DNA of 23,620 bases from DASPKT01 sp035627915 (GCA_035627915.1 DASPKT010000377.1:1-23620); one strand, 5' to 3'. Counted from the first letter of the stretch, positions 1 to 8,628 are shown. Numbers and translations are program-made. Notes: a model not told the origin generated them from the letters alone.

Positions 1-79
1 GGGAATCGACGGGCTGCGCAGCGTCCCCGCGACGACGTGGGCGCTTGCGACCCGTTCGCATGGCGTGGGAGAAAGGGCC
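1..79. other. Window edge upstream of the permease; no gene assignable
   Basis: No stop codon occurs in any forward frame before the permease ATG at 80, and none in any reverse frame, so this short stretch could be the tail of an upstream gene or an untranslated leader. The forward frame shared with the permease is open to the window start and has a GTG at 65. I prefer ATG 80 because a purine-rich GGAGAAAGG run lies just before it. Confidence 0.3.
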
Positions 80-1774
80 ATGGCCGACCCCGCATTGCCC
101 GCCACCCCCGTCCACGCCCCGCGCTTCCGCCCGGCCCGCCGCCGCATCCTGCCGGAGGCCTGGACCGTCGCCACCATCCTCATCGCGGCGCTGGTGGCGC
201 TGCCCGTCCTGATCGTGGCGAGCCGGCTGCTGGTGCCCACCCACGGCGTCTGGGACCATCTGGCGGGGACGGTGCTGCCGCGCTACCTCGCCAACACCGC
301 GGGGCTGGTGCTGGGGGTGGGGCTGTCGGTGCTGGTGACCGGCGTCGGCACCGCCTGGCTGGTCACCATGTGCCGCTTCCCCGGCAGCCGGGTGCTGGAA
401 TGGGCGCTGCTGCTGCCTATGGCGATGCCGGCCTACGTGATGGCCTACACCTACACGGACCTGCTGCAGTTCGTGGGCCCGGTGCAGACCACCTTGCGCG
501 AGCTGTTCGGGTGGAACCGGCAGGACTACTGGTTCCCCAATATCCGTTCACTGGGTGGGGCGGTCGCCATGATGGGGCTGGTGCTCTACCCCTACGTCTA
601 CCTGCTGGCCCGGGCGACGTTCCTGGAGCAGTCGGTGTGCGTGCTGGAGGTCGGGCGCACGCTGGGCGGCGGTGCCTGGCGCACCTTCTTCCGCGTCGCC
701 CTGCCGCTGGCCCGCCCGGCCGTCATCGGCGGGCTGGCGCTGGCGCTGATGGAGACGCTGGCCGACTTCGGCACGGTGCAGTACTTCGCCGTCGACACCT
801 TCACGACCGGCATCTACCGCACCTGGTTCGCCATGGGGGAACCGGTCGCGGCGGCCCAGCTGGCGGCGGTGCTGATGCTGTTCGTCACGGCGGTGCTGGC
901 GCTGGAGCGGCTGACCCGCGGCGCCGCCGGCTACCACCACACCACGGGGCGCTACCGCTCGCTGCCCAGCTACCGGCTGCGGGGCCCGCGCGCCGCGGCG
1001 GCCTTCGCGGCCTGCGCCCTGCCGGTGCTGTGCGGCTTCGCGGTGCCGGTGCTGATCCTGCTGTCGCTCAGCCTGGAGGGCGGCGACCCCCTGTTCGGGC
1101 CGGTCTTCCTGGGCTTGGCCGGCAACAGCTTCACCCTGGCCGGCCTGACCGCCGTCCTGGCCGTGCTGCTGGCGACGGTGGTCGCCTACGGGCTGCGGCT
1201 GCGCCCGACCCGGCCGCTGAAGGCGGCGGCGCGGGTGGCGGCGATGGGCTACGCCATCCCGGGCTCCGTCGTCGCGGTCGGCATCCTGATCCCCTTCGCC
1301 GCCTTCGACAACGCGCTGGACGCCTTCCTGCGGGACCGCTTCGGCGTCTCCAGCGGGCTGCTGCTGTCCGGCACCGTCGCGGCGCTGGTCTTCGCCTACC
1401 TGGTGCGGTTCCTGGCGGTTTCCTTCAACACGGTGGAGGCCAGCCTCGCCCGCATCCGGCCCAGCCTGGACCAGGCGGCGCGCATCCTGGGGCAGACGCC
1501 GGGGCGCACGCTGGCGCGGGTGCACGCGCCGCTGATGAAGGGCAGCCTGATGACGGCCGGGCTGCTGGTCTTCGTCGACGTGATGAAGGAGTTGCCGGCG
1601 ACCATGATCGTGCGGCCCTTCAACTTCGACACGCTGGCGATCCGGGTCTACACGCTGGCCTCCGACGAGCGGCTGGCCGAGGCCTCCACCGCGGCGCTCG
1701 CCATCGTCGCCGTCGGCATCGTGCCGGTCATCCTGCTGAGCCGCGCCATCGCCAGGGCCCGCCCGGGGGCCTGA
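80..1774 (+). CDS. ABC transporter permease, two-domain iron(III)/FbpB type
   Basis: Inner-membrane permease of a binding-protein-dependent importer. The 564-residue length and the internal duplication, two permease halves in one chain, are typical of the FbpB/SfuB/AfuB family that moves ferric iron from periplasm to cytoplasm; related members carry thiamine, putrescine or phosphonates. Each half carries an EAA-type loop that docks on the ATPase: around GRTLGGGAWRTFFRVALPLA in the first half and AARILGQTPGRTLARVHAPL in the second. About twelve hydrophobic segments are visible, the first at residues 30-50. The partner binding protein and ATPase are not in the window; an upstream gene may supply one. 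The GTG at 65 would add five residues, but ATG 80 has the better ribosome binding site. The iron assignment is from family resemblance, and the TonB receptor next door is compatible with it but on the opposite strand. Confidence 0.85.
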   Translation: MADPALPATPVHAPRFRPARRRILPEAWTVATILIAALVALPVLIVASRLLVPTHGVWDHLAGTVLPRYLANTAGLVLGVGLSVLVTGVGTAWLVTMCRFPGSRVLEWALLLPMAMPAYVMAYTYTDLLQFVGPVQTTLRELFGWNRQDYWFPNIRSLGGAVAMMGLVLYPYVYLLARATFLEQSVCVLEVGRTLGGGAWRTFFRVALPLARPAVIGGLALALMETLADFGTVQYFAVDTFTTGIYRTWFAMGEPVAAAQLAAVLMLFVTAVLALERLTRGAAGYHHTTGRYRSLPSYRLRGPRAAAAFAACALPVLCGFAVPVLILLSLSLEGGDPLFGPVFLGLAGNSFTLAGLTAVLAVLLATVVAYGLRLRPTRPLKAAARVAAMGYAIPGSVVAVGILIPFAAFDNALDAFLRDRFGVSSGLLLSGTVAALVFAYLVRFLAVSFNTVEASLARIRPSLDQAARILGQTPGRTLARVHAPLMKGSLMTAGLLVFVDVMKELPATMIVRPFNFDTLAIRVYTLASDERLAEASTAALAIVAVGIVPVILLSRAIARARPGA

Positions 1775-1786
1775 GTGCCGCCCCTC

Positions 1787-1824
1787 AAAAGAAAAACCCC
1801 CGCGCCCGTCTCCGGACGCGGGGG
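1787..1824 (-). terminator. Intrinsic terminator of the TonB receptor gene
   Basis: An 8-bp perfect stem, CCCCCGCG (1797-1804) with CGCGGGGG (1817-1824), is followed on the minus strand by TTTTTCTTTT (complement of 1787-1796). It sits between the two convergent genes, 18 bases past the receptor stop codon. For the forward permease there is a stem but no U-tract after it, so it is mainly a minus-strand terminator. Confidence 0.85.
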
Positions 1825-1841
1825 CTGCTTCCTGCACTTGC

Positions 1842-4148
1842 TCAGAAGTTGATCCGGCCCTTGACGCCGTAGATGCGCTGGGCCTCGCGCGGGACCTGGT
1901 TGCGGATGAAGGTGCCGTTCCGGACCTTGGCCGTCGTGTAGTACTCGTCCGTGATGTTCTGGACCGAGGCGGTCACCACGTACCTGTCCTCCTTGTCGGC
2001 GAAGGTCACCGCCACGTCCCAGGTGCCGTAGGCGTCCTGCACCGTGTCGGGGCTGCGCGAGAACAGGTCGAACTGCTGGTCGGACTGCCAGGCGTAGGTG
2101 GTGTTGAAGATCAGGTCGACCGGCATGCCCTCGCCCGTGGGCACCAGGTAGTCGGCGTTGACGCTGAACTTCCAGTCCGGGGAATAGGGCAGCGCCGTGC
2201 CCTTGCGCGTCAGGCAGGCGGCGGGCGAGCCCGTCGGGCAGAACGGCTCCTTCACGTAGGCGTCGGTGTAGGAGACGCCGCCGGTGAGCGTCAGGTTCTT
2301 CACCGGCACCGCCATGAAGTCGGCCTCGATGCCCTTGGTCACGACGGAACCGGCGTTGCCCAGCGTGCTGACCAGCGCGCCGGCCACGGTCACGAAGGAG
2401 TTGGCCTGGAAGCCGTCGTACTTGGAATGGAAGGCGGCAAGGTTCAGCACCAGCCGGTCCTGCAGGATCTGCGTCTTCAGGCCCAGCTCGAAGGCGTCGG
2501 AGGTCTCAGGCGAGACGGGCAGGGTGTCGTTGACGCCCATGTTGAAGAAGATGTTGAAGGCCGGCCCCTTGTAGCCCTGGGCATAGGTGAAGTAGCCCAT
2601 CATCTCTTCGTTGAACTGGTAGGACAGGCCGGCCTTGATCGCGAAGTCGCTCTTGTCGGTGGAGCCGTCGTCGGTGAAGCCCGGGTTGATGCCGGGCGCC
2701 GGGGTGGCGGAGGTGGAGGTGCGGGTGAAGTCGTACTCCACCTCGTCCGAGGTGTAGCGCCAGCCGAAGATGGCCTTCAGCGGCTCGGTGATGGCGAAGG
2801 TGGCCTGCCCGAACAGCGCGTAGTTGGTCACGTCCGTCTCGAAGTCGGCGCTGCCGCGGAACTCCTGGAAGGTGGAGCCCGAGTTGCAGGGGATCGCCCC
2901 GTTGGCGCCGGCCGGCAGGGTGGAGGCGGTGCAGCGCAGGACCTGCCGGTTGAAGTTGTTGACCTGCTCCGTCTTGTAGAGGAAGGCGCCCAGCGTGTAC
3001 TCCAGCCGCTCGCCCGACGGCGAGGTCAGGCGCAGCTCCTGGGTGAACTGCTCGAAGTCGAGCGTCCCGTTGTCGTGGAACCGCTGGTCGCCGCCCGGGA
3101 CCGAGGAGAAGACGAAGGACGGCGCGTCGGAGCGGAAGTCGCCGTCGCGGATCTCCTTGTTGTACCAGCCGCGGTGGGCGGTGATGGAGGTGACGGTCAT
3201 GTCGCCGACGTCCCAGTCGACCTGGGCGGACAGGCCCCAGCTCTCGTCCACCGTGCGGGGGTCGAGGTCGTTGTCGATGTCGCGGTTCTTCGGCCCCGGC
3301 TGGACCGGCGCCAGCGACGGGCGCAGCACCTGGTCGTTGGCGGCACCCGGCGGCGTCAGGCCGATGATGTCGGCGCAGCAATCGTCGTCGGCGCGGATGT
3401 AGTCGGCGACGAAGGTCACCTTCACGTCGTCGCCGGCCTGCCAGCGCAGCTTGCCGCGGGCGCCGCCGCGCTCGGTGCCGTTGACGTCCTTGCCGTTGAA
3501 GACGTTCTTCGCCGACCCGTCGAAGTTCGTGTAGGCGGCGGTCAGGCGGGCCGACAGCGTGTCGGACAGCGGCCCGGTCACGGTGGACTTCAGCCGGACC
3601 TCGCCGATGTCGTAGAGGGCGGCCTCGGCGAAGGCCGACGGCGATTCGCTGGGGTCCTTCGACACGATGTTGAGCACGCCGGCGGACGCGTTCTTGCCGA
3701 ACAGCGCGCCCTGGGGCCCGCGCAGCACCTCGATCCGCTGGATGTCGACCAGGTCGTTGAAGGCCATGCCCGAGCGCGCCAGCACCACGCCGTCCAGCAC
3801 GGTGGAGACGCTGGGCTCGGCGCCGGCGGAGAAGGAGATCGTGCCGATGCCGCGGATGTTGATGGCCGAGTTGACGTTGGTGGTGCCCTTGCGGATGGTC
3901 AGCGTGGGCACCAGGCTGATCAGCGCCTCGGTGTTGACGACGCCGGACTTCTCCAGCAGGTCGCCGCTGACCACCGACAGCGTCACCGGCACCGAGTTGA
4001 GGTTCTCCTCGCGCTTCTGCGCGGTGACGACGATCTGCTGGATGAAGCTGATCTCCTCTAGCTCCTGCGCGGCGGCCGGCGGCGCCGCGGCGGCCAGCCC
4101 GATCACGGAAGCGGTCGACAGCGCCCAGCGGGCAACCTTCAGCGACAT
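1842..4148 (-). CDS. TonB-dependent outer membrane receptor
   Basis: Outer-membrane gated channel that imports a scarce ligand with energy from TonB-ExbBD. From ATG 4148 the protein is 768 residues: signal peptide at 1-27 (basic start, hydrophobic core, AAA before Gln28), then a TonB-box-like stretch (EISFIQQIVVTAQKREENL), plug domain at roughly 45-165 with INIRGIG, VSTVLDGV and VEVLRGPQ-like IEVLRGPQGALFGKN motifs, and a 22-strand-type barrel ending in the terminal Phe of GVKGRINF. Cysteine pairs lie in putative outer loops (one CC pair, two further pairs). An in-frame extension to 4259 exists, but ATG 4148 is followed at once by the signal peptide and preceded by a GGGAGGGAAAGG ribosome site. 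The plug wording is that of the large Caulobacter/sphingomonad-type receptor group, whose ligands vary (siderophores, heme, glycans), so the substrate is open. Confidence 0.93.
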   Translation of the reverse strand: MSLKVARWALSTASVIGLAAAAPPAAAQELEEISFIQQIVVTAQKREENLNSVPVTLSVVSGDLLEKSGVVNTEALISLVPTLTIRKGTTNVNSAINIRGIGTISFSAGAEPSVSTVLDGVVLARSGMAFNDLVDIQRIEVLRGPQGALFGKNASAGVLNIVSKDPSESPSAFAEAALYDIGEVRLKSTVTGPLSDTLSARLTAAYTNFDGSAKNVFNGKDVNGTERGGARGKLRWQAGDDVKVTFVADYIRADDDCCADIIGLTPPGAANDQVLRPSLAPVQPGPKNRDIDNDLDPRTVDESWGLSAQVDWDVGDMTVTSITAHRGWYNKEIRDGDFRSDAPSFVFSSVPGGDQRFHDNGTLDFEQFTQELRLTSPSGERLEYTLGAFLYKTEQVNNFNRQVLRCTASTLPAGANGAIPCNSGSTFQEFRGSADFETDVTNYALFGQATFAITEPLKAIFGWRYTSDEVEYDFTRTSTSATPAPGINPGFTDDGSTDKSDFAIKAGLSYQFNEEMMGYFTYAQGYKGPAFNIFFNMGVNDTLPVSPETSDAFELGLKTQILQDRLVLNLAAFHSKYDGFQANSFVTVAGALVSTLGNAGSVVTKGIEADFMAVPVKNLTLTGGVSYTDAYVKEPFCPTGSPAACLTRKGTALPYSPDWKFSVNADYLVPTGEGMPVDLIFNTTYAWQSDQQFDLFSRSPDTVQDAYGTWDVAVTFADKEDRYVVTASVQNITDEYYTTAKVRNGTFIRNQVPREAQRIYGVKGRINF

Positions 4149-4231
4149 GAACCTTTCCCTCCCCTTGGTCCCAGGCCCGGACCTGTTGTCCCGGCGCGCC
4201 CCGCGCGCCCGGCTGTCGGTCCTTGCCATAA

Positions 4232-4259
4232 GGATTACCCGGATAGGGGTGTTTGGCAA
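4232..4259 (-). promoter_or_regulatory. Candidate sigma-70-like promoter of the TonB receptor
   Basis: On the minus strand TTGCCA (complement of 4254-4259) and TAATCC (complement of 4232-4237) are separated by 16 bases. This gives a leader of about 75 bases before ATG 4148. The -10 match is partial, so this is a tentative call. Confidence 0.25.
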
Positions 4260-4352
4260 TATCGCTTCGTTATCGCTTGTGAATTCGGCCCTGATGTCAC
4301 AGCCGGGGCCGTGTCGCCGATGCCGGCGGCACCGAAGATGCGCGGCGTCTTT

Positions 4353-4376
4353 AAGAATCCGTTAATCCGGATTCTT
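4353..4376. promoter_or_regulatory. 8-bp perfect inverted repeat, possible operator
   Basis: AAGAATCC (4353-4360) and GGATTCTT (4369-4376) form a perfect inverted repeat around an 8-base spacer that itself repeats the AATCC word. There is no T-tract on either side, so an operator is more likely than a terminator. It lies about 95 bases past the solute-binding-protein stop and about 205 bases upstream of the receptor start. The regulator is unknown. Confidence 0.4.
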
Positions 4377-4470
4377 GCCGCCCGGGCAACTATGTGAAAG
4401 TTATTCTGTTAAGCGGGTGCATCGCCGCCCCGGCGCGGTCGCGAGGACTTGGCCTGGATGGCTCGCGGTG

Positions 4471-5280
4471 TCATTCCGGCATGTCGAGGTCGATGGCCCT
4501 CCGTCGGTCAAGGGACAGGCTCTCCAGGTCGTCGCCCCAGCGGGCGCGGGCGCGGCGCTCGATCTCCCCCGTCGCGGCGAAGGCCTCCATGGCCTGGCGC
4601 ACCAGCGGCACCAGGGCCGACCGGGCGGGGGAGAAATAGAGGATCTGGTCGCTGCTGTAGCGCAGCAGCAGGTGCGGCTCGATGGTCAGTTCCGGGTGCT
4701 GCTGCGCCTCGCCCAGGATCTCGGTGACGCCGCGGGGGAAATAGTCGATGTCGCGGCTGCCATGGGCCAGCATGGCGTAGATGTTGCGCCAGTCGCCGCC
4801 GACCTCCATGAAGGGCAGCTGGTTGCGGCGCCACACCATCCCGTCGAACCAGCCCTGGCCGAACCCGGCCCGCATGCCGAGCGCGCGCAGGTCGGCCAGC
4901 GACTCCACCCCGGCGAACCGGGGCACGTCCTCGGTGCGGACCAGCAGCACCCTCAGCGAGATGAGGCCGGCGGTGAGCCCGACCGGGACCGGCAGGTAGG
5001 TGCCGTCGCGCTCCGGCGTGCGCAGGAAATAGTGCAGGTCGACCGACCCCTCGCGCAGCGCCGCCTCGATGCGCGGCTGCGGCAGGCCGGTGGTGACGTC
5101 GAACTCCACCGCGTGCCCGGCCGCCTCCAGCGCCGAGCGCAGCAGGTCCATGTAGTAGAGGTGCGCGTCGTTGGGCATGGCGGCGATCCGCAGCCGCACG
5201 CTTTCCCCGGCCTGAGCGGACGTGGCCCCGGCGACGAGGCACAGCACCAGCCCTATCAGCAGAGACAGCACATGCCGCAC
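4471..5280 (-). CDS. Periplasmic solute-binding protein (family 3-like), orphan
   Basis: 269 residues with a signal peptide at 1-24 (hydrophobic LSLLIGLVLCLVAG, cleavage after AQA) and the two-lobe alpha/beta pattern of family 3 extracellular solute-binding proteins: RLRIAAMPND at the first strand, then DLHYFLRTPERDGTYLPVPV, where binding-protein relatives bind the ligand or hinge. No permease or ATPase is adjacent, so it may be an orphan sensor or feeder protein rather than part of an import operon; many orphan relatives with the 'TPERE..LLPVP' wording occur in proteobacteria without a known ligand. The start is GTG 5280; a GGGAG lies about 13 bases upstream, somewhat far. It shares its strand with the TonB receptor downstream but is separated by 322 bases, so co-transcription is uncertain. 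Confidence 0.75.
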   Translation of the reverse strand: MRHVLSLLIGLVLCLVAGATSAQAGESVRLRIAAMPNDAHLYYMDLLRSALEAAGHAVEFDVTTGLPQPRIEAALREGSVDLHYFLRTPERDGTYLPVPVGLTAGLISLRVLLVRTEDVPRFAGVESLADLRALGMRAGFGQGWFDGMVWRRNQLPFMEVGGDWRNIYAMLAHGSRDIDYFPRGVTEILGEAQQHPELTIEPHLLLRYSSDQILYFSPARSALVPLVRQAMEAFAATGEIERRARARWGDDLESLSLDRRRAIDLDMPE

Positions 5281-5440
5281 GATACGTCAGCCGCTCCCGC
5301 TTCCCCCTGTTGTCCGGACATGATGCATGGGGCCGGCACGCCGCGCGAGCGGATTCTTGGGCGGCCGCATGCGCGCGGAACATGGAATTCCCTCGCGCCT
5401 TACGTAAAGGGAAGTGCGGGGGCGGCGCCCCGGCGGGCCC

Positions 5441-6331
5441 CTATTTCAGCAGGCGCCCCAGGGCGGCCAGCGGCTTCAGCACCCGCTCGGCGTAGCGCTC
5501 CAGCCGGTCCACCAGGGGGCCGCCGGGGCGCAGCCGCACCAGCTCCTCCACCTTGGGCAGAAGCTGGCGCTGCAGCGCCAGGGTCCGCTCCGACAGCAGC
5601 TGCAGCTCCCCGTGCAGCCGACGGATGTCGCGCAGCAGGCCGGCCGCCGGCTCCGGCGGGTGCTCCGCCGCCAACCGGTCGATCGCGTCCAGGACGCGGA
5701 TGTCGCCCTCCCCGCGCTCGGGCTCGCGGTGGGACTCGTCCGCCCCGGCCGGGGCCGCCTCGACGTAAGCGACCTGCCGCTTCTCCCCCGCCTCGCGCGC
5801 CAGCTCGGCCGTGTGGTCCTTCAGCCGGGCGCGCAGCTTGGCGGCGGCGGCGCGCATGTCCTCGGGCGTGGGCGGGCTGCCGTCGGCCCGCATCGGCACG
5901 AAGATGCGCAGGATCTTGCCGAAGCGGTCGGGGATGTCGCCGACCTGGTCGACCAGCGCGCGCAGGCCGCTGGCGGCGTCGGCGACGGCGCGCAGCTGCG
6001 CCTCCACCGCGACCAGGGCGACGTTGCGGACGTGCGGCTCGGCGTGGCCGGTCTCGCGGCAGACGTGGCGCAGGGCGCCTTCCACCTGGGTGGTGATGAA
6101 GTCGCCGCCGTGGTTGACGGGAATGTTGACGATGCTGGTAACGACGACGTGCCCGCGCGGGCTTTCCACCAGCGTGGCGGCGCGCACCTGGAGCCCGGCC
6201 GCCAGCGACCAGCGCTCGGAGATCTTCAGGGTGCGCTCCAGCTTCTGCACCATGTCGCCGTCGAAGGGACGGTCGCTGTCGAACGCCACCAGGGCGTACT
6301 GCACGGTGTGCTGGGGGTGGAGGTTCTGCAT
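5441..6331 (-). CDS. Conserved-looking hypothetical protein, 296 residues, coiled-coil segments
   Basis: I do not recognise a named family. From ATG 6331 the product is soluble, with no signal peptide or membrane segment. The first about 120 residues look like a compact alpha/beta domain (VQYALVAFDSDRPF, HVVVTSIVNIPVNHGG). The rest is helical and charged: RAAAAKLRARLKDHTAELAR and LLRDIRRLHGELQLLSERTL have heptad character, with an acidic/proline linker between them around residues 200-230. The reverse frame is open much further upstream, but that extension is antisense to the penicillin-binding protein and has no coding look, so the ATG is chosen. It is divergent from the penicillin-binding protein with 243 bases between starts. 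Confidence 0.7.
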   Translation of the reverse strand: MQNLHPQHTVQYALVAFDSDRPFDGDMVQKLERTLKISERWSLAAGLQVRAATLVESPRGHVVVTSIVNIPVNHGGDFITTQVEGALRHVCRETGHAEPHVRNVALVAVEAQLRAVADAASGLRALVDQVGDIPDRFGKILRIFVPMRADGSPPTPEDMRAAAAKLRARLKDHTAELAREAGEKRQVAYVEAAPAGADESHREPERGEGDIRVLDAIDRLAAEHPPEPAAGLLRDIRRLHGELQLLSERTLALQRQLLPKVEELVRLRPGGPLVDRLERYAERVLKPLAALGRLLK

Positions 6332-6574
6332 CGCGACCGGGCCGGAACTATTCCCGGCTGCGAAACTAGCATGGCCGGCCCCCCGCCGCGCCACCGGTTT
6401 CCTCGCCGGCTTTCCCGGACGCCCCCAATGCCCCGGTGCCGGCCCGGCGCCGCCGCGGTTTCGCCGCTTTCGCATGGCAAGTCTCGGTCCAGGATAGGAT
6501 ATCCGCCCTTCCGCCGCCCGGCGGGAGGGTCCATATCTGGACACCCGCCGCACCCGAACCGACGCACGACGCCC
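6332..6574. promoter_or_regulatory. Divergent promoter region between the hypothetical gene and the PBP gene
   Basis: 243 bases between two divergent starts must carry both promoters. A small palindrome GGATATCC (6497-6504) and an inverted repeat GTCCA-tatc-TGGAC (6529-6542) lie on the PBP side. No clear -35/-10 pair could be chosen by eye. Confidence 0.3.
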
Positions 6575-8572
6575 GTGAGCAAGCCCCAGCAGCCCCCCGC
6601 CCCGGCCCCGGCCCGCGACAAGCCGCCGCGCAAGCGCGCCGCCGCCCCGTCGCGCTGGCGCAAGGCCGGCCGCGTCCTCGCCGTCGCCGCCATCTGGGCC
6701 TTCATGGCCGGGCTTTTCGCGCTCGGCTACTTCGCCCACGACCTGCCCGACGTGCGGCAGGCGGTGCAGCTGGAGCGGCGGCCGACGGTGACGCTGGTGG
6801 CGGCCGACGGCTCCCGCTTCGCGCGGCTGGGCGACCTGCGCGGCGCCACCGTGGACGCGACCCAGCTGCCGCGCCACCTGGTGGAGGCGGTCATCGCGGT
6901 GGAGGACCGCCGCTTCTTCGACCATTGGGGCGTCGACCCCGTCGGCATCGCGCGCGCCGCCTGGACCAACTGGCGCGCGGGCCGGGTGGTGCAGGGCGGC
7001 TCCACCATCACCCAGCAGCTGGCGAAGAACCTGTTCCTCAGCCCCGAGCAGACCGCCAAGCGCAAGATCCAGGAGGCGCTGCTGGCCCTGTGGATGGAGC
7101 GGCGCTACAGCAAGAACCAGATCCTGACCGCCTACCTGAACCGGGTCTACCTGGGCTCCGGCACCTACGGGGTGGACGCCGCCGCGCGGACATATTTCGA
7201 CAAGCCGGCCACCCAGGTGTCCCTGCGCGAGGCGGCGGTCCTGGCGGGGCTGCTGAAGGCGCCGTCGCGCTACGCGCCGACCGCCAACCCCGACCTCGCC
7301 GACCAGCGCATGGAGGTGGTGCTGACCACCATGCGCGAGGCCGGCTTCATCACCGAGGCGGAGATGCAGGCGGTGCTGCGCACCCCGCCGGCGCCCAAGC
7401 GCAAGCCGGGGCCGGAGGGCGACGCGCGCTACTTCGCCAACTGGGTGGCCGACCAGGTGGAGGCCTTCATCGGGGCGGAGCACGGCGACCTCGTCGTCTA
7501 CACAACCTTCGACCCGGCCGCCCAGCTGGCCGCCACCCGCCGGGTGGAGGAGCTGATGAAGGGCCAGGCCGCCGCCGACGCCAGGGTGGGGCAGGCCGCC
7601 GTCGTCGTGATGACGCCGGACGGCGCCGTGCGTGCCATGGTGGGCGGGCGCGACTACGACGACAGCCAGTTCAACCGCGCCACCCAGGCGCTGCGCCAGC
7701 CCGGTTCCGCCTTCAAGCCCTTCGTCTACCTGGCGGCGCTGGAGGCCGGCTTCTCCCCCGGCGACACCATCCTGGACGCCCCCTACCGCAAGGCCAAGTG
7801 GGCGCCGGAGAACTACGACGGCAAGTACCGGGGCGAGATCGCGCTCGCGGAGGCGCTGGCCCATTCCGTCAACACCGCGACCGTCCGTCTGCTGGAGAAG
7901 ACGGGGGTGGAGCGGGCGCAGGGCATGGCGAAGCGGCTCGGCATCACCTCGCCGATGCGGCGCGACCTGTCGCTGGCGCTCGGCACCAGCGAGACGACCC
8001 TGCTGGAGCTGACCGGCGCCTACGCCGCCATCGCCAACGGCGGGCAGGCCATCTGGCCCTTCGCCATCACCGAGATCCGCGACTCCGACGGGGCGCTGCT
8101 GTACCAGCGCCGCGGCTCCGGCGCCGGCTACGCCATCTCCGGGCCGGACGTGGGCGCGCTGACCCGCATGATGATGGGGGTGATCGCGTCGGGCACCGGC
8201 ACCGCCGCGCGCCTCGACCGCATGGCCGCCGCCAAGACCGGCACGACCCAGGACTACAAGGACGCCTGGTTCATGGGCTTCACCGCGGACTACGTGACCG
8301 GCGTCTGGCTCGGCAACGACAACGGCGCGCCGATGAAGCGCATCACCGGCGGCACGCTGCCGGCCCGGCTGTGGCGCGACGTCATGGCGGACCTGCACCA
8401 GGGCCTGCCGCCGCGCCCGCTGCCGGGGCTGGAGGCGCCGGTCGACCGGCTGGACGACGCCCCCGAGGTGGCCGAGGTGCAGGCGACGCCGGAGGGCGCC
8501 GCCGCCCCCCGCGGCAACAGCGGCAACCCCATCGCCGACCTGCTGGACCGCCTGGTCGGCGCCGGCCGGTAA
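6575..8572 (+). CDS. Class A penicillin-binding protein (PBP1A family, bifunctional)
   Basis: Builds peptidoglycan in the periplasm: a GT51 glycosyltransferase polymerises lipid II and a transpeptidase cross-links it. From GTG 6575 it is 665 residues: basic, proline-rich cytoplasmic tail (1-30), one membrane anchor (about 32-53), GT51 domain with EDRRFF (catalytic Glu110) and QGGSTITQQLAKN (from 140), then KIQEALLALWMER and NRVYLGSGTYG. The transpeptidase has all three motifs: SAFK (nucleophile Ser378), SVN (431-433) and KTG (554-556). The chain is shorter than 750-850-residue PBP1A proteins and the linker between domains is brief, so the OB/ODD insertion seems absent. A poorly conserved Pro/Ala tail follows. 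No good Shine-Dalgarno precedes GTG 6575; the frame stays open upstream, but the sequence there looks non-coding. Confidence 0.92.
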   Translation: MSKPQQPPAPAPARDKPPRKRAAAPSRWRKAGRVLAVAAIWAFMAGLFALGYFAHDLPDVRQAVQLERRPTVTLVAADGSRFARLGDLRGATVDATQLPRHLVEAVIAVEDRRFFDHWGVDPVGIARAAWTNWRAGRVVQGGSTITQQLAKNLFLSPEQTAKRKIQEALLALWMERRYSKNQILTAYLNRVYLGSGTYGVDAAARTYFDKPATQVSLREAAVLAGLLKAPSRYAPTANPDLADQRMEVVLTTMREAGFITEAEMQAVLRTPPAPKRKPGPEGDARYFANWVADQVEAFIGAEHGDLVVYTTFDPAAQLAATRRVEELMKGQAAADARVGQAAVVVMTPDGAVRAMVGGRDYDDSQFNRATQALRQPGSAFKPFVYLAALEAGFSPGDTILDAPYRKAKWAPENYDGKYRGEIALAEALAHSVNTATVRLLEKTGVERAQGMAKRLGITSPMRRDLSLALGTSETTLLELTGAYAAIANGGQAIWPFAITEIRDSDGALLYQRRGSGAGYAISGPDVGALTRMMMGVIASGTGTAARLDRMAAAKTGTTQDYKDAWFMGFTADYVTGVWLGNDNGAPMKRITGGTLPARLWRDVMADLHQGLPPRPLPGLEAPVDRLDDAPEVAEVQATPEGAAAPRGNSGNPIADLLDRLVGAGR

Positions 8573-8573
8573 G

Positions 8574-8628
8574 GCCCCTGGGCCGTGGGCCAGGGGGCGC
8601 GCAAGGGCGGCGCGCCGTCCTTTTGCGC
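8574..8628 (+). terminator. Two hairpins after the PBP gene, probable terminator region
   Basis: GCCCCTGG (8574-8581) pairs with CCAGGGGC (within 8590-8598) directly after the stop codon. A second stem-loop follows, GCGCAA (8599-8604) with TTGCGC (8623-8628), enclosing a self-complementary GGCGCGCC. The TTTT at 8621-8624 lies inside the second stem, so neither is a textbook intrinsic terminator. Confidence 0.4.

Larger units (their letters stand above)
4149..4470. other. 322-bp gene-free region upstream of the TonB receptor
   Basis: No convincing gene. It must hold the receptor promoter and the end of the solute-binding-protein transcript. I see a weak minus-strand promoter candidate (4232-4259), an 8-bp inverted repeat (4353-4376) and a direct GCGATA repeat near 4261-4280 (read on the minus strand). 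The composition around 4350-4400 is more A/T-rich than its surroundings, as expected for a control region. Confidence 0.5.

Noticed and set aside
4149..4259. 37-residue N-terminal extension of the TonB receptor
   Set aside because: It would put the signal peptide inside the chain; Arg/Gly-rich, and the ribosome site belongs to ATG 4148.
4261..4280. Fur-box-like GATAACGAAGCGATA on the minus strand upstream of the TonB receptor
   Set aside because: Too few matches to the GATAATGATAATCATTATC consensus beyond the first half; not reported as a site.
5441..8398. Very long reverse-strand open frame (985 codons) spanning the hypothetical gene and the PBP gene
   Set aside because: Only the part up to 6331 has a coding appearance. 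The rest is antisense to the PBP gene, His/Gln/Gly/Arg-rich and typical of open antisense frames in high-GC DNA.
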